This document shows, one piece after another, positions 19,228 through 26,841 of a DNA stretch of 64,000 bases. The notes beneath the pieces are model-generated. The model searched no databases. It worked only from the letters and a program-made list of their open reading frames with translations, and was not told the origin of the DNA. Each line of letters begins with the position of its first letter. The stretch's first letter is position 1. Source of the stretch: Thiotrichales bacterium (lineage in GTDB: Bacteria > Pseudomonadota > Gammaproteobacteria > HK1). The DNA lies in NCBI GenBank assembly GCA_026709935.1, contig JAPOSC010000056.1, forward strand, positions 1 through 64,000. Reading direction: 5' to 3'. The translations under genes and the position numbers were made by a program.

Positions 19228-19310
19228 CGGACGAGCGCATCCATTCCCCCGCCGAGTGCGACATGACCGGTGCGCGCATTGCCATCGCGGCGGCCCGGCC
19301 CGGTTCATTG
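19224..19310 (+). pseudogene. Truncated duplicate of the ribH 5' end
   Basis: ATG 19224 overlaps the thiL stop. The reading frame gives SPAECDMTGARIAIAAARP, closely matching SPAEYDVTGARIAIAAARF of the intact ribH (17146). Similarity stops after about 25 codons and the frame continues into unrelated sequence. At DNA level the match is also strong (ccgccgag.gcgac.tgaccgg.gcgcgcat). It is a partial copy left by a local duplication, not a functional lumazine synthase. Confidence 0.8.
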
Positions 19311-19426
19311 GAAATTCCTATCCGGTCCATGAGAATTCGATCTTGGACCCATGCGCCGCATCGGCACTACGGTGCATACCGTCCATGGTGCGGGACAAAA
19401 GGCGCACCCCCGAATGGAGATGCATC

Positions 19427-19960
19427 ATGAAGCACTCGATCGACGGAAGCACTGGACTGTTTGCTCGGCGCCTGCGAAGCGGAGCGGCAGGCATCGCCGC
19501 CGCCCTGATGATGGCGGCGCTGGCCCCGCCGGCGGCGGCGCAGGGATTCAGGGCGCCGAACGTCGCGGTGAACCAGGGCGAGACCGCGGTCTTCACCATC
19601 ACCCTGCCGTCCCGGCGGAGCCACGCCGTCCGGTACGCCTACCGCACGCTGAACAACGGTGCCAAGGCCGGAATCCACTACGAGGGGAAGTCGGGCCATG
19701 TGGTGTTTCCCGCCGGTACGAGGAAGGCACGGGTCAAGGTCAAGACCTACCGCGATCGTCTTTTTACGAACGCCACGACTTTCTATCTGGAACTCTCCGG
19801 CTTGGAAACGCAACTGGTATCCCTCGGCGGATCACCGTACTGGACCCACTTCTTCAGGGTGAATACGGGCGACCCCATGAACCTTCCTCCGAGCAAGACG
19901 GTGGTCGGAACGATCCGTGCCCCGAATTACCAGTCACAGGGCTGTTCCGCCAAGTGCTGA
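19427..19960 (+). CDS. Secreted Calx-beta-like single-domain protein
   Basis: A 177-residue exported protein. ATG 19427 has GGAGA five to nine bases upstream. Residues ~13-38 are a signal peptide (RRLRSGAAGIAAALMMAALAP, ending near AAAQ). The mature part looks like one Calx-beta domain: GETAVFTITLPS, the YRTLNNGAKAGIHYEG segment in the position of the T..GTA..G.DY motif, VVFPAGTRKARVKVKTYRD and TTFYLELSG. Calx-beta domains bind calcium and mediate adhesion or matrix contacts. Two Cys close the protein (CSAKC). Its place between thiL and pgpA is not usual and coincides with the duplication scars, so it was probably inserted. Confidence 0.7.
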   Translation: MKHSIDGSTGLFARRLRSGAAGIAAALMMAALAPPAAAQGFRAPNVAVNQGETAVFTITLPSRRSHAVRYAYRTLNNGAKAGIHYEGKSGHVVFPAGTRKARVKVKTYRDRLFTNATTFYLELSGLETQLVSLGGSPYWTHFFRVNTGDPMNLPPSKTVVGTIRAPNYQSQGCSAKC

Positions 19961-20091
19961 CCGCGCCGGTGTCGAGCATTCCCCCCTCCCCGGGCGGCGC
20001 ATGACAGCGAAGGACACCGCCCCGGGGAGGGCGCCGGCAGCCAGGGTCGGCGCCCTCCCCGCTTCGACCGAGCAGGCCGCGGCAGCCGCAA

Positions 20092-20123
20092 CCGCAACCC
20101 TCACCACGACCCGGGCATCGTGA
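20092..20123 (+). repeat. Second copy of the 32-bp repeat, containing the pgpA start
   Basis: Matches 18086-18117 at 30 of 32 positions. The GTG at 20120-20122 is the pgpA initiation codon, so the duplication includes part of the pgpA leader. Confidence 0.8.
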
Positions 20124-20608
20124 CGAACGCCCTCCCCCGCCATCGCCCGCGGCCTCGGTCCGTGCTGCACTGGATCGCGTTCGGCGCGGGGGCCGGCCTC
20201 GCCCCGCGGGCGCCCGGCACCGTGGGCACCATCGTCGCGGTCCCGATTTATCTGGCGGTCGGAACCGCACCGGTAGTGGTCTATACGCTCGTGACGGCCT
20301 TCGTCATCGGCGTCGGAATCCGGATCTGCGGGCGCACCGCGCGCGACCTCGGCGTGCACGACCATCCCGGCATCGTGCTCGACGAGATCGCGGGATTCCT
20401 GGTCACGATGACCGCGTTGCCCTTCGAGTGGCCCTGGATCGTGGCGGGTTTCATCGCGTTCCGCGTCTTCGACATCGCCAAGCCGTGGCCGGTCTCGCTC
20501 GCCGACCGCCGGGTCGGTGGAGGGCTCGGGATCATGCTCGACGACGTGATCGCCGGAACTCTTGCATGCGCCGCGCTGCACGCGGTGCGCTACGCATTCG
20601 GCCTCTGA
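20120..20608 (+). CDS. pgpA: Phosphatidylglycerophosphatase A
   Basis: A 162-residue membrane phosphatase that removes the phosphate from phosphatidylglycerophosphate. Marks are GLAPRAPGTVGTIVAVP, the DDHP-like HDHPGIVLDEIAGFLV motif with conserved Asp/Glu, AFRVFDIAKPWPVSLADRR and GLGIMLDDVIAG. Three or four hydrophobic segments fit the family. GTG 20120 is the start because the next start codon would remove the conserved N terminus. The usual order is thiL-pgpA; here a ThiL-like ORF also follows, nine bases after the stop. Confidence 0.93.
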   Translation: MTNALPRHRPRPRSVLHWIAFGAGAGLAPRAPGTVGTIVAVPIYLAVGTAPVVVYTLVTAFVIGVGIRICGRTARDLGVHDHPGIVLDEIAGFLVTMTALPFEWPWIVAGFIAFRVFDIAKPWPVSLADRRVGGGLGIMLDDVIAGTLACAALHAVRYAFGL

Positions 20609-20617
20609 TCGGATTCC

Positions 20618-21064
20618 ATGGACGAATTCGAGTTCATCAGACGCTACTTTCGGGACCGCGCCACCCGGCGCCCCGGCACCGTGCTCGGCATCGGCGACGA
20701 TGCGGCCCTGCTCGACACCGGCGGTTTGCCGCTGGTCCGGGCCTGGGCGACGGCTCCGCTCCGCGCCGACGACGAGGGGGCCGAGACCGCGCGACAGGTG
20801 TTCAGGGCCGCCTTCATCCAGCTCGCCACCCGGGCGGTCAGGCCGCGGTGGGCGACCCTCGCCCTCACCCTGGAAGCAGCGGTCCCCGCACAGGTCGAAT
20901 CCTTCGCGATCGCCGCCACGGCGCTCTGCGATGCGTACGGCGTCGAACTGGTCGGTGGCGACACCACGCGTGGCCCCGGGCGCGCGACCGTCTTCGCGTC
21001 GGGGACGGAGGACACTCGCCACCGGCCCCCTGTCGATGGAAACGAGACCGCTGGCCCCCGATGA
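20618..21064 (+). CDS. ThiL N-domain homologue with complementary motifs
   Basis: A 148-residue protein aligned only with the N-terminal domain of ThiL. It starts MDEFEFIRRYFRD as ThiL does and keeps GIGDDAALL at 24-32 and VGGDTTRG at 112-119. The DTLVxGVHF motif is lost (RAWATAPLRADDEG), NLSDLAAMGA is replaced by IQLATRAVRP, and the whole C-terminal ATP-binding domain is absent. These are exactly the elements present in the 18280 ORF. The start ATG 20618 follows pgpA by nine bases; its stop overlaps mutH (ATGA), which argues for translation as part of the operon. It could be a partner subunit, or a remnant from duplication of thiL-pgpA. Confidence 0.75.
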   Translation: MDEFEFIRRYFRDRATRRPGTVLGIGDDAALLDTGGLPLVRAWATAPLRADDEGAETARQVFRAAFIQLATRAVRPRWATLALTLEAAVPAQVESFAIAATALCDAYGVELVGGDTTRGPGRATVFASGTEDTRHRPPVDGNETAGPR

Positions 21065-21741
21065 CCGAATTCGGCCGCACCCCGCCGCCCCGCAGCGAAG
21101 CCGAGCTTCTGACCCGGGCCGACGCCATCGCCGGACGCACCCTGGGCGATGTCGCGGCAGAGCACGGACCGCCCGTCCCGGCGACCACCCGGCGCGGCAA
21201 GGGCTGGACCGGAACGGTGATCGAGCACGCGCTCGGCGCGAACGCGGGTTCCTTGTCCGAGCCGGACTTCCGGCTGATCTCGGTAGAGTTGAAGACGATC
21301 CCGATCGGCGTGAATCACCGTCCGCTCGAATCGACCTACGTGTGCACGGTGCCGCTGGCGGGCGGCGCCGGCCCGGGCTGGCGGGACTCGAACGTGCGGC
21401 GCAAGCTCGCGCGCGTGCTGTGGGTGCCGTTCGAAGGCGACCGGGCGATTCCGCTGCCCGCGCGACGTATCGGTTCCGCGCTGCTATGGAGCCCGTCGCC
21501 CGCGGAGGAGACAGCGCTCGAGAGCGACTGGGAGACACTGATGGACCGGGTCGTGCTCGGTCGGGTGGAGGAGATCTCGGCCCGGGAGGGCGAGTGCCTG
21601 CAGATCCGCCCGAAGGCCGCCAACGCGGCGGCCCGGCGCCGCGCCATCGGGGCGAGCGGCGCCTGGGAGACGACCCTGCCGCGCGGGTTCTACCTGCGAG
21701 CGCGCTTCACCGCCGCGATCCTCGCCCGGCACTACGCCTGA
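21061..21741 (+). CDS. mutH: DNA mismatch repair endonuclease MutH
   Basis: A 226-residue GATC nicking enzyme of methyl-directed mismatch repair, activated by MutS/MutL. The catalytic set is Glu55, Asp69, Glu76 and Lys78 (PDFRLISVELKTIP), one position off E. coli numbering. KGWTGTVIEHALGA and the C-terminal RPKAANA and PRGFYLRARFT segments are typical. ATG 21061 overlaps the stop of the upstream ThiL-like ORF. MutH is known almost only from Gammaproteobacteria that have Dam methylation, which supports the taxonomic placement. Confidence 0.93.
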   Translation: MTEFGRTPPPRSEAELLTRADAIAGRTLGDVAAEHGPPVPATTRRGKGWTGTVIEHALGANAGSLSEPDFRLISVELKTIPIGVNHRPLESTYVCTVPLAGGAGPGWRDSNVRRKLARVLWVPFEGDRAIPLPARRIGSALLWSPSPAEETALESDWETLMDRVVLGRVEEISAREGECLQIRPKAANAAARRRAIGASGAWETTLPRGFYLRARFTAAILARHYA

Positions 21742-21922
21742 CTGACCATCAGAATCATCACGACGACGAAGACGGCGACGAGCAGGTCGGCACGAGCGCC
21801 GCCTTCCAGTCGCCCGCCCCGGCCTTGGGCGCTTCCTCCGCCGCCCGCTTTGCGCCCGGTCCGAAGAAGTAGAGCACCGCGAGCACCAGCACCCCGGCGA
21901 GAATCGCTTCCCAGATTTCCAT
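21732..21922 (-). pseudogene. Small conserved membrane protein with an apparent frameshift
   Basis: From ATG 21922 the frame reads MEIWEAILAGVLVLAVLYFF, then GPGAKRAAEEAPKAGAGDWK and AALVP, like a family of ~60-residue membrane proteins in which a second hydrophobic helix should follow. Instead this frame ends in a Ser-rich tail at 21758. The expected helix (DLLVAVFVVVMILM) is present at once in another frame and ends at 21732, overlapping the convergent mutH end. A single-base change near 21790 would restore one protein with two helices. Either a real frameshift or a sequencing error; function unknown. Confidence 0.6.
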
Positions 21923-22275
21923 GCGCCGTCACCCCTCGGGCCTGCGGCGGGGACGGGCCAGCATCCTCTGGCCGACGCCGCCTCACCGTTTTCTCGAACC
22001 GGCCGGGCAATCTACCCCGACCGGCGACGATCCCTCCGCGAGACGGCACTCGGCCAGCCATGTCCGCCAAGCGGAAAGCGCCTCCGAAATCGGACTCGTA
22101 CCGCCATTCCCGTCAGACCGGAACGTACTCTCCATTTCAGCCGGACCGGACGCCCCGGAGGTCGAAGTCTCGCCAAATCCGCGCGGCGGGAAGGCGTCCC
22201 GGAGTACTGGCGGAGGTGGCTGAAAAATCACTCGATTGGATGCTCCGGAGACCAGCAGGCTTGAAGAAAGCCCGG
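21923..22275. other. Gene-poor 353-bp stretch
   Basis: This lies between the small frameshifted membrane gene and the glutaminyl cyclase stop. Openings on both strands look like compositional shadows and I recognise no family. No clear terminator hairpin with a T-run is visible for the cyclase gene. Confidence 0.5.
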
Positions 22276-23157
22276 TCAGGGGAGCAGTTCCAGACCGTAG
22301 ACCGTGCGCCAGAACTTGCCGGTCACGAAGAGTCGGCGCCCGTCCCAGGCGAGGCCGTTGGCGACGTCGACCTCGCCGGTGCTGCGCTCGCGGGCGGCGA
22401 TCGGCGAGAGGTCGAGCCATCCGGTGACGGCGCCGCGGGCGGGGTCGATGCGGGCCACCCGGTCGGATCGCCAGATGTTGGCATAGAGGGCGCCATCGAC
22501 GAATTCGAGTTCGTTGAGGGCGTCGACGGGGCGGGCGCCCTCTCGGACCACCACCTCGCGTTCCACCCGGAATGTGAGCGGGTCCCGGAACCGGAGTGTC
22601 GCGCTGCCGTCGCTCATCACCAACCGCTCGCCGTCGAAGGCGAGGCCCCACCCCTCGCCCTCGTAGCAATGCTCACGCACCCGCGAGAAGTCCTCGATAC
22701 GCAGCACGAACGCGCGCCCGGCCGTCCACGTGAGCTGGTACAACGTGTCGCCGACCCGCGCCAGCCCTTCCGCGAAGAGCCGGTCGGACAGCCGCCGTAT
22801 CCGGACGACGCGGCCGGTGGCCGGATCGACCTTGCGCAGCGAAGAACGGCCGCGCAACCCCGTGCTCTCGTAGAGCGCGCCGCGGTCGAAGACCAGTCCC
22901 TGGGTGAATGCCCTCCGGTCGTGAGGGTATTCGACCGCGATGCGGTACTCGATCTGCGGGGCGCCGGCGGCGCCAACGGGACCGGCGACGAGAAGGCAGG
23001 CAGCGAGCACGACCACCTGAGCTGCGCAGCCCGTCGACCGGGCGCAAGCCCACGCGGCGAGGACCGGCGAACGCGGGAGACGCCTGGCGAGCCCTGCCGG
23101 AGCACGCGCCACCCGCCGAGCGCGACGCCGGTAATGAGGATGGTAATTCCCGCGCAT
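22276..23157 (-). CDS. Glutaminyl-peptide cyclotransferase, exported
   Basis: A beta-propeller glutamine cyclotransferase (PF05096 type) of up to 293 residues that turns N-terminal Gln into pyroglutamate. Marks are YPHDRRAFTQGLVF, LYESTGLRGRSSLRKVD, EGEGWGLAFDG, LVMSDGSATLRFRDP, NELEFVDGALYANIW and VANGLAWD with the final FVTGKFW. A hydrophobic export segment (VVVLAACLLVAGPVGAAGA) precedes the mature start, so it should act in the periplasm. ATG 23157 gives a long, very basic leader; GTG 23064 would give a more normal signal peptide and may be the true start. It lies 67 bases downstream of ilvD. Confidence 0.85.
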   Translation of the reverse strand: MRGNYHPHYRRRARRVARAPAGLARRLPRSPVLAAWACARSTGCAAQVVVLAACLLVAGPVGAAGAPQIEYRIAVEYPHDRRAFTQGLVFDRGALYESTGLRGRSSLRKVDPATGRVVRIRRLSDRLFAEGLARVGDTLYQLTWTAGRAFVLRIEDFSRVREHCYEGEGWGLAFDGERLVMSDGSATLRFRDPLTFRVEREVVVREGARPVDALNELEFVDGALYANIWRSDRVARIDPARGAVTGWLDLSPIAARERSTGEVDVANGLAWDGRRLFVTGKFWRTVYGLELLP

Positions 23158-23224
23158 TGTCGCCCCGCCCGACGGATACCAGGCGATCCAGACCAGACCG
23201 AACCGGCCTCGGGGCGCCCGGCAT

Positions 23225-24907
23225 CTACTCGTCGGTCACACAGCCGTGCGAGGCGTCGGACACGTTCTTGATGTACTTGTACAGGGTGCCGCGGGATTCC
23301 TTGTACGCGGGCATCGTCCACGCCGCGCGCCGCCGCGCCATCTCCTCGTCGGAGACGTCCACGCGGATCGAGTTCTCCTCCGCGTCGATGGTAACGAGGT
23401 CGCCGTCCTGAAGCAGCCCGATGGGACCGCCCTCCTGCGCCTCGGGCACCACGTGTCCGATGATGAAGCCGTGCGAGCCGCCGGAGAAGCGGCCGTCGGT
23501 GATGAGGGCGACGTCGGAACCGAGGCCGGCGCCCATGACGGCCGAGGTGGGCGTCAGCATCTCCGGCATCCCTGGTCCGCCCTTCGGCCCCTCGTATCGG
23601 ATGACGATCACGTCGCCCTTCGCGATCTTCCCCTCCTCCAGGGCGCGCAGCATGTCCTCCTCGGCGTCGAAGACACTGGCCGGGCCTTCGAACCGCAGTC
23701 CCTCCTTGCCCGTGATCTTCGCCACCGCGCCACCCGGCGCGAGGTTGCCCCGCAGGATGCGGATGTGTCCGCTCTCCTTGATGGGACTGGCGAGCGGGAA
23801 CACGATGCTCTGGCCCTCGGCGAGCGGCGGCAAGTCTTCCAGGTTCTCGGCGATGGTCCGCCCGGTGCAGGTCGGGCAGTCGCCGTCGATGAGACCCTCG
23901 GCAAGCAGGTATTTCATCACCGCTGGCACTCCGCCGACCTGGTGCAGATCCTCCATCACGTACCGGCCGCTCGGCTTCAGATCCGCGATGTAGGGGATCC
24001 GGTCGCTCACCGCCTGGAAGTGGTCGATGGTGAGATCCACGTCCACTGCCCGCGCCATCGCGATGAGGTGCAGCACCGCGTTGGTGGACCCGCCGAGCGC
24101 CATCACCATCACCATCGCGTTCTCGAACGCGGTCCGGGTCATGATGTCGCGCGGCTTGATGTCGTTTTCCATCAGCGCGCGCACCACCGCGCCGGCCCGC
24201 CGACACTCCTCCCGCTTGGCCGGGTCGGTGGCCGGGGTGGACGAGCTGTACGGGAGCGACATGCCCATCGCCTCGATCGCGGTGGCCATGGTGTTGGCGG
24301 TGTACATGCCGCCGCACGCGCCGGGACCGGGGCAGGCGTTGCGCACGATCTCGGCCCGTTCGCCTTCGTCGATGCTGCCCGCAAGGTACTGGCCGTAGCT
24401 CTGGAACGCATTGACGATGTCCACCACCTGCCCGTTGGACATGCGCCCGCCCCGGATGGTGCCACCGTAGACCATGATCGACGGGCGGTTGATGCGGCCC
24501 ATCGCCATCAGGCACCCGGGCATGTTCTTGTCGCACCCCGGGATGGTGACAAGGCCGTCGTACCACTGCCCGCGGGTCACGGTCTCGATGGAGTCCGCGA
24601 TGAGGTCGCGGGACTGGAGCGAGAACGACATTCCCTCGGTGCCCATCGACATGCCGTCCGACACCCCGACGGTGTTGAAGCGCATCCCCTTCACCCCGGC
24701 CGCCTCGACCCCCTCCTTCACCGCGTCGGCGAGCCCGAGCAGGTGCATGTTGCAGTTGTTGCCCTCGTACCAGATGCTGGCGATCCCGATCTGCGCCTTG
24801 TCGAGGTCCGCCTCCGTGAACCCGGTGGCGAAGAGCTGCGCCTGCGACGCGCCCTGGGATTTCGGCTGGGTGATGCGCGAACTCCAGCGATTGATCTGTC
24901 CTGCCAT
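23225..24907 (-). CDS. ilvD: Dihydroxy-acid dehydratase
   Basis: A 560-residue iron-sulfur dehydratase of valine, leucine and isoleucine synthesis. Cluster ligands are in [18 protein letters not shown] and [23 protein letters not shown] and [10 protein letters not shown] are further marks. ATG 24907 starts [10 protein letters not shown] and has a GGAG box; the longer opening to 25066 is read-through of the MITE-like repeat immediately upstream. The length is the short form of the family. A palindromic repeat element at 24935-25094 begins only 28 bases before the start, so it must contain or adjoin the ilvD promoter. Confidence 0.95.
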   Translation of the reverse strand: MAGQINRWSSRITQPKSQGASQAQLFATGFTEADLDKAQIGIASIWYEGNNCNMHLLGLADAVKEGVEAAGVKGMRFNTVGVSDGMSMGTEGMSFSLQSRDLIADSIETVTRGQWYDGLVTIPGCDKNMPGCLMAMGRINRPSIMVYGGTIRGGRMSNGQVVDIVNAFQSYGQYLAGSIDEGERAEIVRNACPGPGACGGMYTANTMATAIEAMGMSLPYSSSTPATDPAKREECRRAGAVVRALMENDIKPRDIMTRTAFENAMVMVMALGGSTNAVLHLIAMARAVDVDLTIDHFQAVSDRIPYIADLKPSGRYVMEDLHQVGGVPAVMKYLLAEGLIDGDCPTCTGRTIAENLEDLPPLAEGQSIVFPLASPIKESGHIRILRGNLAPGGAVAKITGKEGLRFEGPASVFDAEEDMLRALEEGKIAKGDVIVIRYEGPKGGPGMPEMLTPTSAVMGAGLGSDVALITDGRFSGGSHGFIIGHVVPEAQEGGPIGLLQDGDLVTIDAEENSIRVDVSDEEMARRRAAWTMPAYKESRGTLYKYIKNVSDASHGCVTDE

Positions 24908-24934
24908 GACGTGCTCCGGTGGGGGTGGGTCTAG

Positions 24935-25094
24935 CCCGGAAATTTCACCAATTTGCAGCAAGGATCGGAGAACCGCTGAGGCCGGGATGGCTCCGGTTCG
25001 AGGGTTTGTGAGAAATGCGACCGAATGCTCTTCTCTCTCACAGACGCCTTGATGCGCATTTCTCACCTATTCACGGCTGCGGTGAATTTCCGGG
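24935..25094. mobile_element. MITE-like palindromic repeat, copy 1
   Basis: A ~160-bp element with terminal inverted repeats cccggaaatttcacc (24935-24949) and ggtgaatttccggg (25081-25094). A nested perfect 12-bp inverted repeat, gtgagaaatgcg at 25008-25019 and cgcatttctcac at 25055-25066, lies inside. The reverse complement of copy 2 (50817-50974) aligns along the whole length, including ctccggttcgagggt and the aaggatcg.agaaccgct block; flanks differ. No transposase is encoded. No clear target duplication was seen. Confidence 0.85.
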
Positions 25095-25319
25095 CGGGCG
25101 CGCCGACTGTAGTGGCTGGACCTTGAAAAGGCCAGACGCGGCAACGGTTCACGCGGCCGGCAGTTGCCGCGCGGCGGCGGGCGGAAGGGCGAGCTCGATA
25201 CCGGCCTTCGCGATGAACAGATCGAGTGCTCGCACACCATCCGGACCGAACCGGCTCCAGACGATCATCAACGCCTCGACGAACGCAGGCCACCCCCTTT
25301 GCGCGGACTCCTGCCCGGA
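25095..25319. other. Intergenic remainder with a possible gene remnant
   Basis: On the minus strand a frame between a TAG at 25320-25322 and a TGA near 25149 reads WPAFVEALMIVWSRFGPDG and then VRALDLFIAKAGIELALPPA. It looks protein-like but has no convincing start and follows an in-frame stop. It may be the tail of a broken gene. Nothing else is recognised. Confidence 0.3.
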
Positions 25320-25673
25320 CTATCGGCACTTCTTGAACCGCGTGCCGATACACTCTCCGGCTCCGCCGATGATCTCACCGGCCTGATCGTCGGCTTCATC
25401 GTCGGCGTTACCCGCGCCTTCATCGACCAGCGCCGTCGGCCCGATATCCTCCTTGACGGGCATGCCCGGCTCCTCGCTGCAACCCTCGACTCTTTTCCCG
25501 TCGCTCCGGACCGCCTTTCCCGCCTCCTTCAATCCGGAGCCCCGTCCCGCCTCGTCGGAGACCGATGCACATTCGGGCGCGGCGTGATCCCGGTATGCGC
25601 CCTCCACCTCCTCCGAGGACACCTGAGCGCCGCCATGCCACAGGAGCAGGGAGACGGTCAGCCGAAGCAGCAT
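25320..25673 (-). CDS. Small exported acidic hypothetical protein
   Basis: A possible 117-residue protein 23 bases after potA on the same strand. It starts MLLRLTVSLLLWHGGAQVSS, which reads as a short signal peptide. The mature part is rich in Asp, Glu and Gly and has four Cys (ECAS, GCSEE, ECIG, KKCR), with VDEGAGNADDEADDQAGE in the centre. I recognise no family. There is no strong ribosome site, so it may be a chance opening. It would be the distal gene of the ABC importer cluster. Confidence 0.4.
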   Translation of the reverse strand: MLLRLTVSLLLWHGGAQVSSEEVEGAYRDHAAPECASVSDEAGRGSGLKEAGKAVRSDGKRVEGCSEEPGMPVKEDIGPTALVDEGAGNADDEADDQAGEIIGGAGECIGTRFKKCR

Positions 25674-25696
25674 GCCCGAGGTGACATTGCGCCGCC

Positions 25697-26824
25697 TCAA
25701 CGTCCTTCCCGCTTCGTTCCGGCCTGTTCCTCGCCCGGCAGCAGCACCGCCGCGTCGTCCGACCACGTGAGCCATACGTCCCGGCCGGTGCCACCGATCC
25801 GCTCCAGGGATTTCGCGAGATTCGGCAGCGCCACCGAGACCGGATCGTCCCGGCCCTCCAGATACACGTAGAAGTGGCTGCGGTCCCCGAGATACGCCGA
25901 AGGCCCCATCCGACCCCTGACGGCGTTCCCGGTGGCCTCTGCGTCCTCGAACGCGAGCTGGAACTTCTCCGGGCGAATGCCCAGCACGAAGCCCTCGCCG
26001 GCCGCGGCCGGAGGCGCCTCGCAGGTGGTCCGGACCCGGCCGAGCTCCGCCGAGTCGGCCGTCGCCACGCCGTCCCGGTACTCGCGCAGAGTGCAATCGA
26101 AGAAGTTCATGGTGCCGATGAAGTCTGCGACGAAACGCGACCTCGGCGCTTCGTAGAGCGCTCCCGGGGTGGAAATCTCCAGCACGTCGCCCTGAGACAT
26201 GACCGCGATGCGGTCCGAGAGGGTCAGCGCCTCCTCCTGGTCATGGGTTACGAACACGAAGGTGATGCCCACCCGCTGCTGGAGCTGGCGCAGCTCGATC
26301 TGCATCTGCTCGCGCAGCTTCTTGTCGAGCGCCCCCAGCGGCTCGTCGAGCAGCAGCACTCTGGGCTGCTTGATGAGCGCCCGCGCCAGCGCCACCCGCT
26401 GGCGCTGGCCACCGGAGAGCTCCATCGCGGTGCGCTCTCCGTAGCCGGGCAGCCTGATCAACTCCAGCATCTCCTCGATGCGATCCGCCAGCGCCCGCTT
26501 CGAGAGCCCGGACTTGCGCATCCCGAACGCGATGTTGGAGGCGACGTTCAGGTGCGGGAAGATCGCGTAGTTCTGGAACACCATGTTCACCGGACGATGG
26601 TTCGGCGGAACCATGGTGACGTCCCGGCCGTCGATGCGGATGCGCCCCCGGGTCGGCACCTCGAAACCCGCCAGCATCCGCAGCAGGGTCGTCTTACCGC
26701 AGCCCGACGGACCGAGCAGAGAGAAGAACTCCCCCGGCGCGATCTCGAAGTTCGCGTCGTTGACGGCCCGAACCGACCCGAACTCCTTGAATACGTGCTC
26801 GATGGAGATGATCGGCGCCGACAT
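25697..26824 (-). CDS. potA: Polyamine-type ABC importer ATPase
   Basis: A 375-residue ATPase of the PotA family. Walker A is GPSGCGKTT at 38-46; the Q-loop FQNYAIFPHL, the signature LSGGQRQRVALARAL, Walker B VLLLDEP and the switch VTHDQEEA follow. The C-terminal TOBE-like domain has GFVLGIRPEKFQLAF. ATG 26824 starts MSAPIISIEHVFKEF. It is the energy unit for the permeases at 26842 and 27733 and the binding protein at 28899. Family members move spermidine, putrescine or related cations; the exact ligand is not readable. Confidence 0.92.
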   Translation of the reverse strand: MSAPIISIEHVFKEFGSVRAVNDANFEIAPGEFFSLLGPSGCGKTTLLRMLAGFEVPTRGRIRIDGRDVTMVPPNHRPVNMVFQNYAIFPHLNVASNIAFGMRKSGLSKRALADRIEEMLELIRLPGYGERTAMELSGGQRQRVALARALIKQPRVLLLDEPLGALDKKLREQMQIELRQLQQRVGITFVFVTHDQEEALTLSDRIAVMSQGDVLEISTPGALYEAPRSRFVADFIGTMNFFDCTLREYRDGVATADSAELGRVRTTCEAPPAAAGEGFVLGIRPEKFQLAFEDAEATGNAVRGRMGPSAYLGDRSHFYVYLEGRDDPVSVALPNLAKSLERIGGTGRDVWLTWSDDAAVLLPGEEQAGTKREGR

Positions 26825-26841
26825 GTTCCCGGACCCTCCGG

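Noticed and set aside
25149-25319. Minus-strand protein-like segment WPAFVEALMIVWSRFG
   Set aside because: It has no start codon in a suitable place and follows an in-frame stop; kept only as a possible remnant.
25164-25871. 235-codon plus-strand open frame over potA end
   Set aside because: It runs antisense through potA and the small minus-strand gene, with no family similarity.
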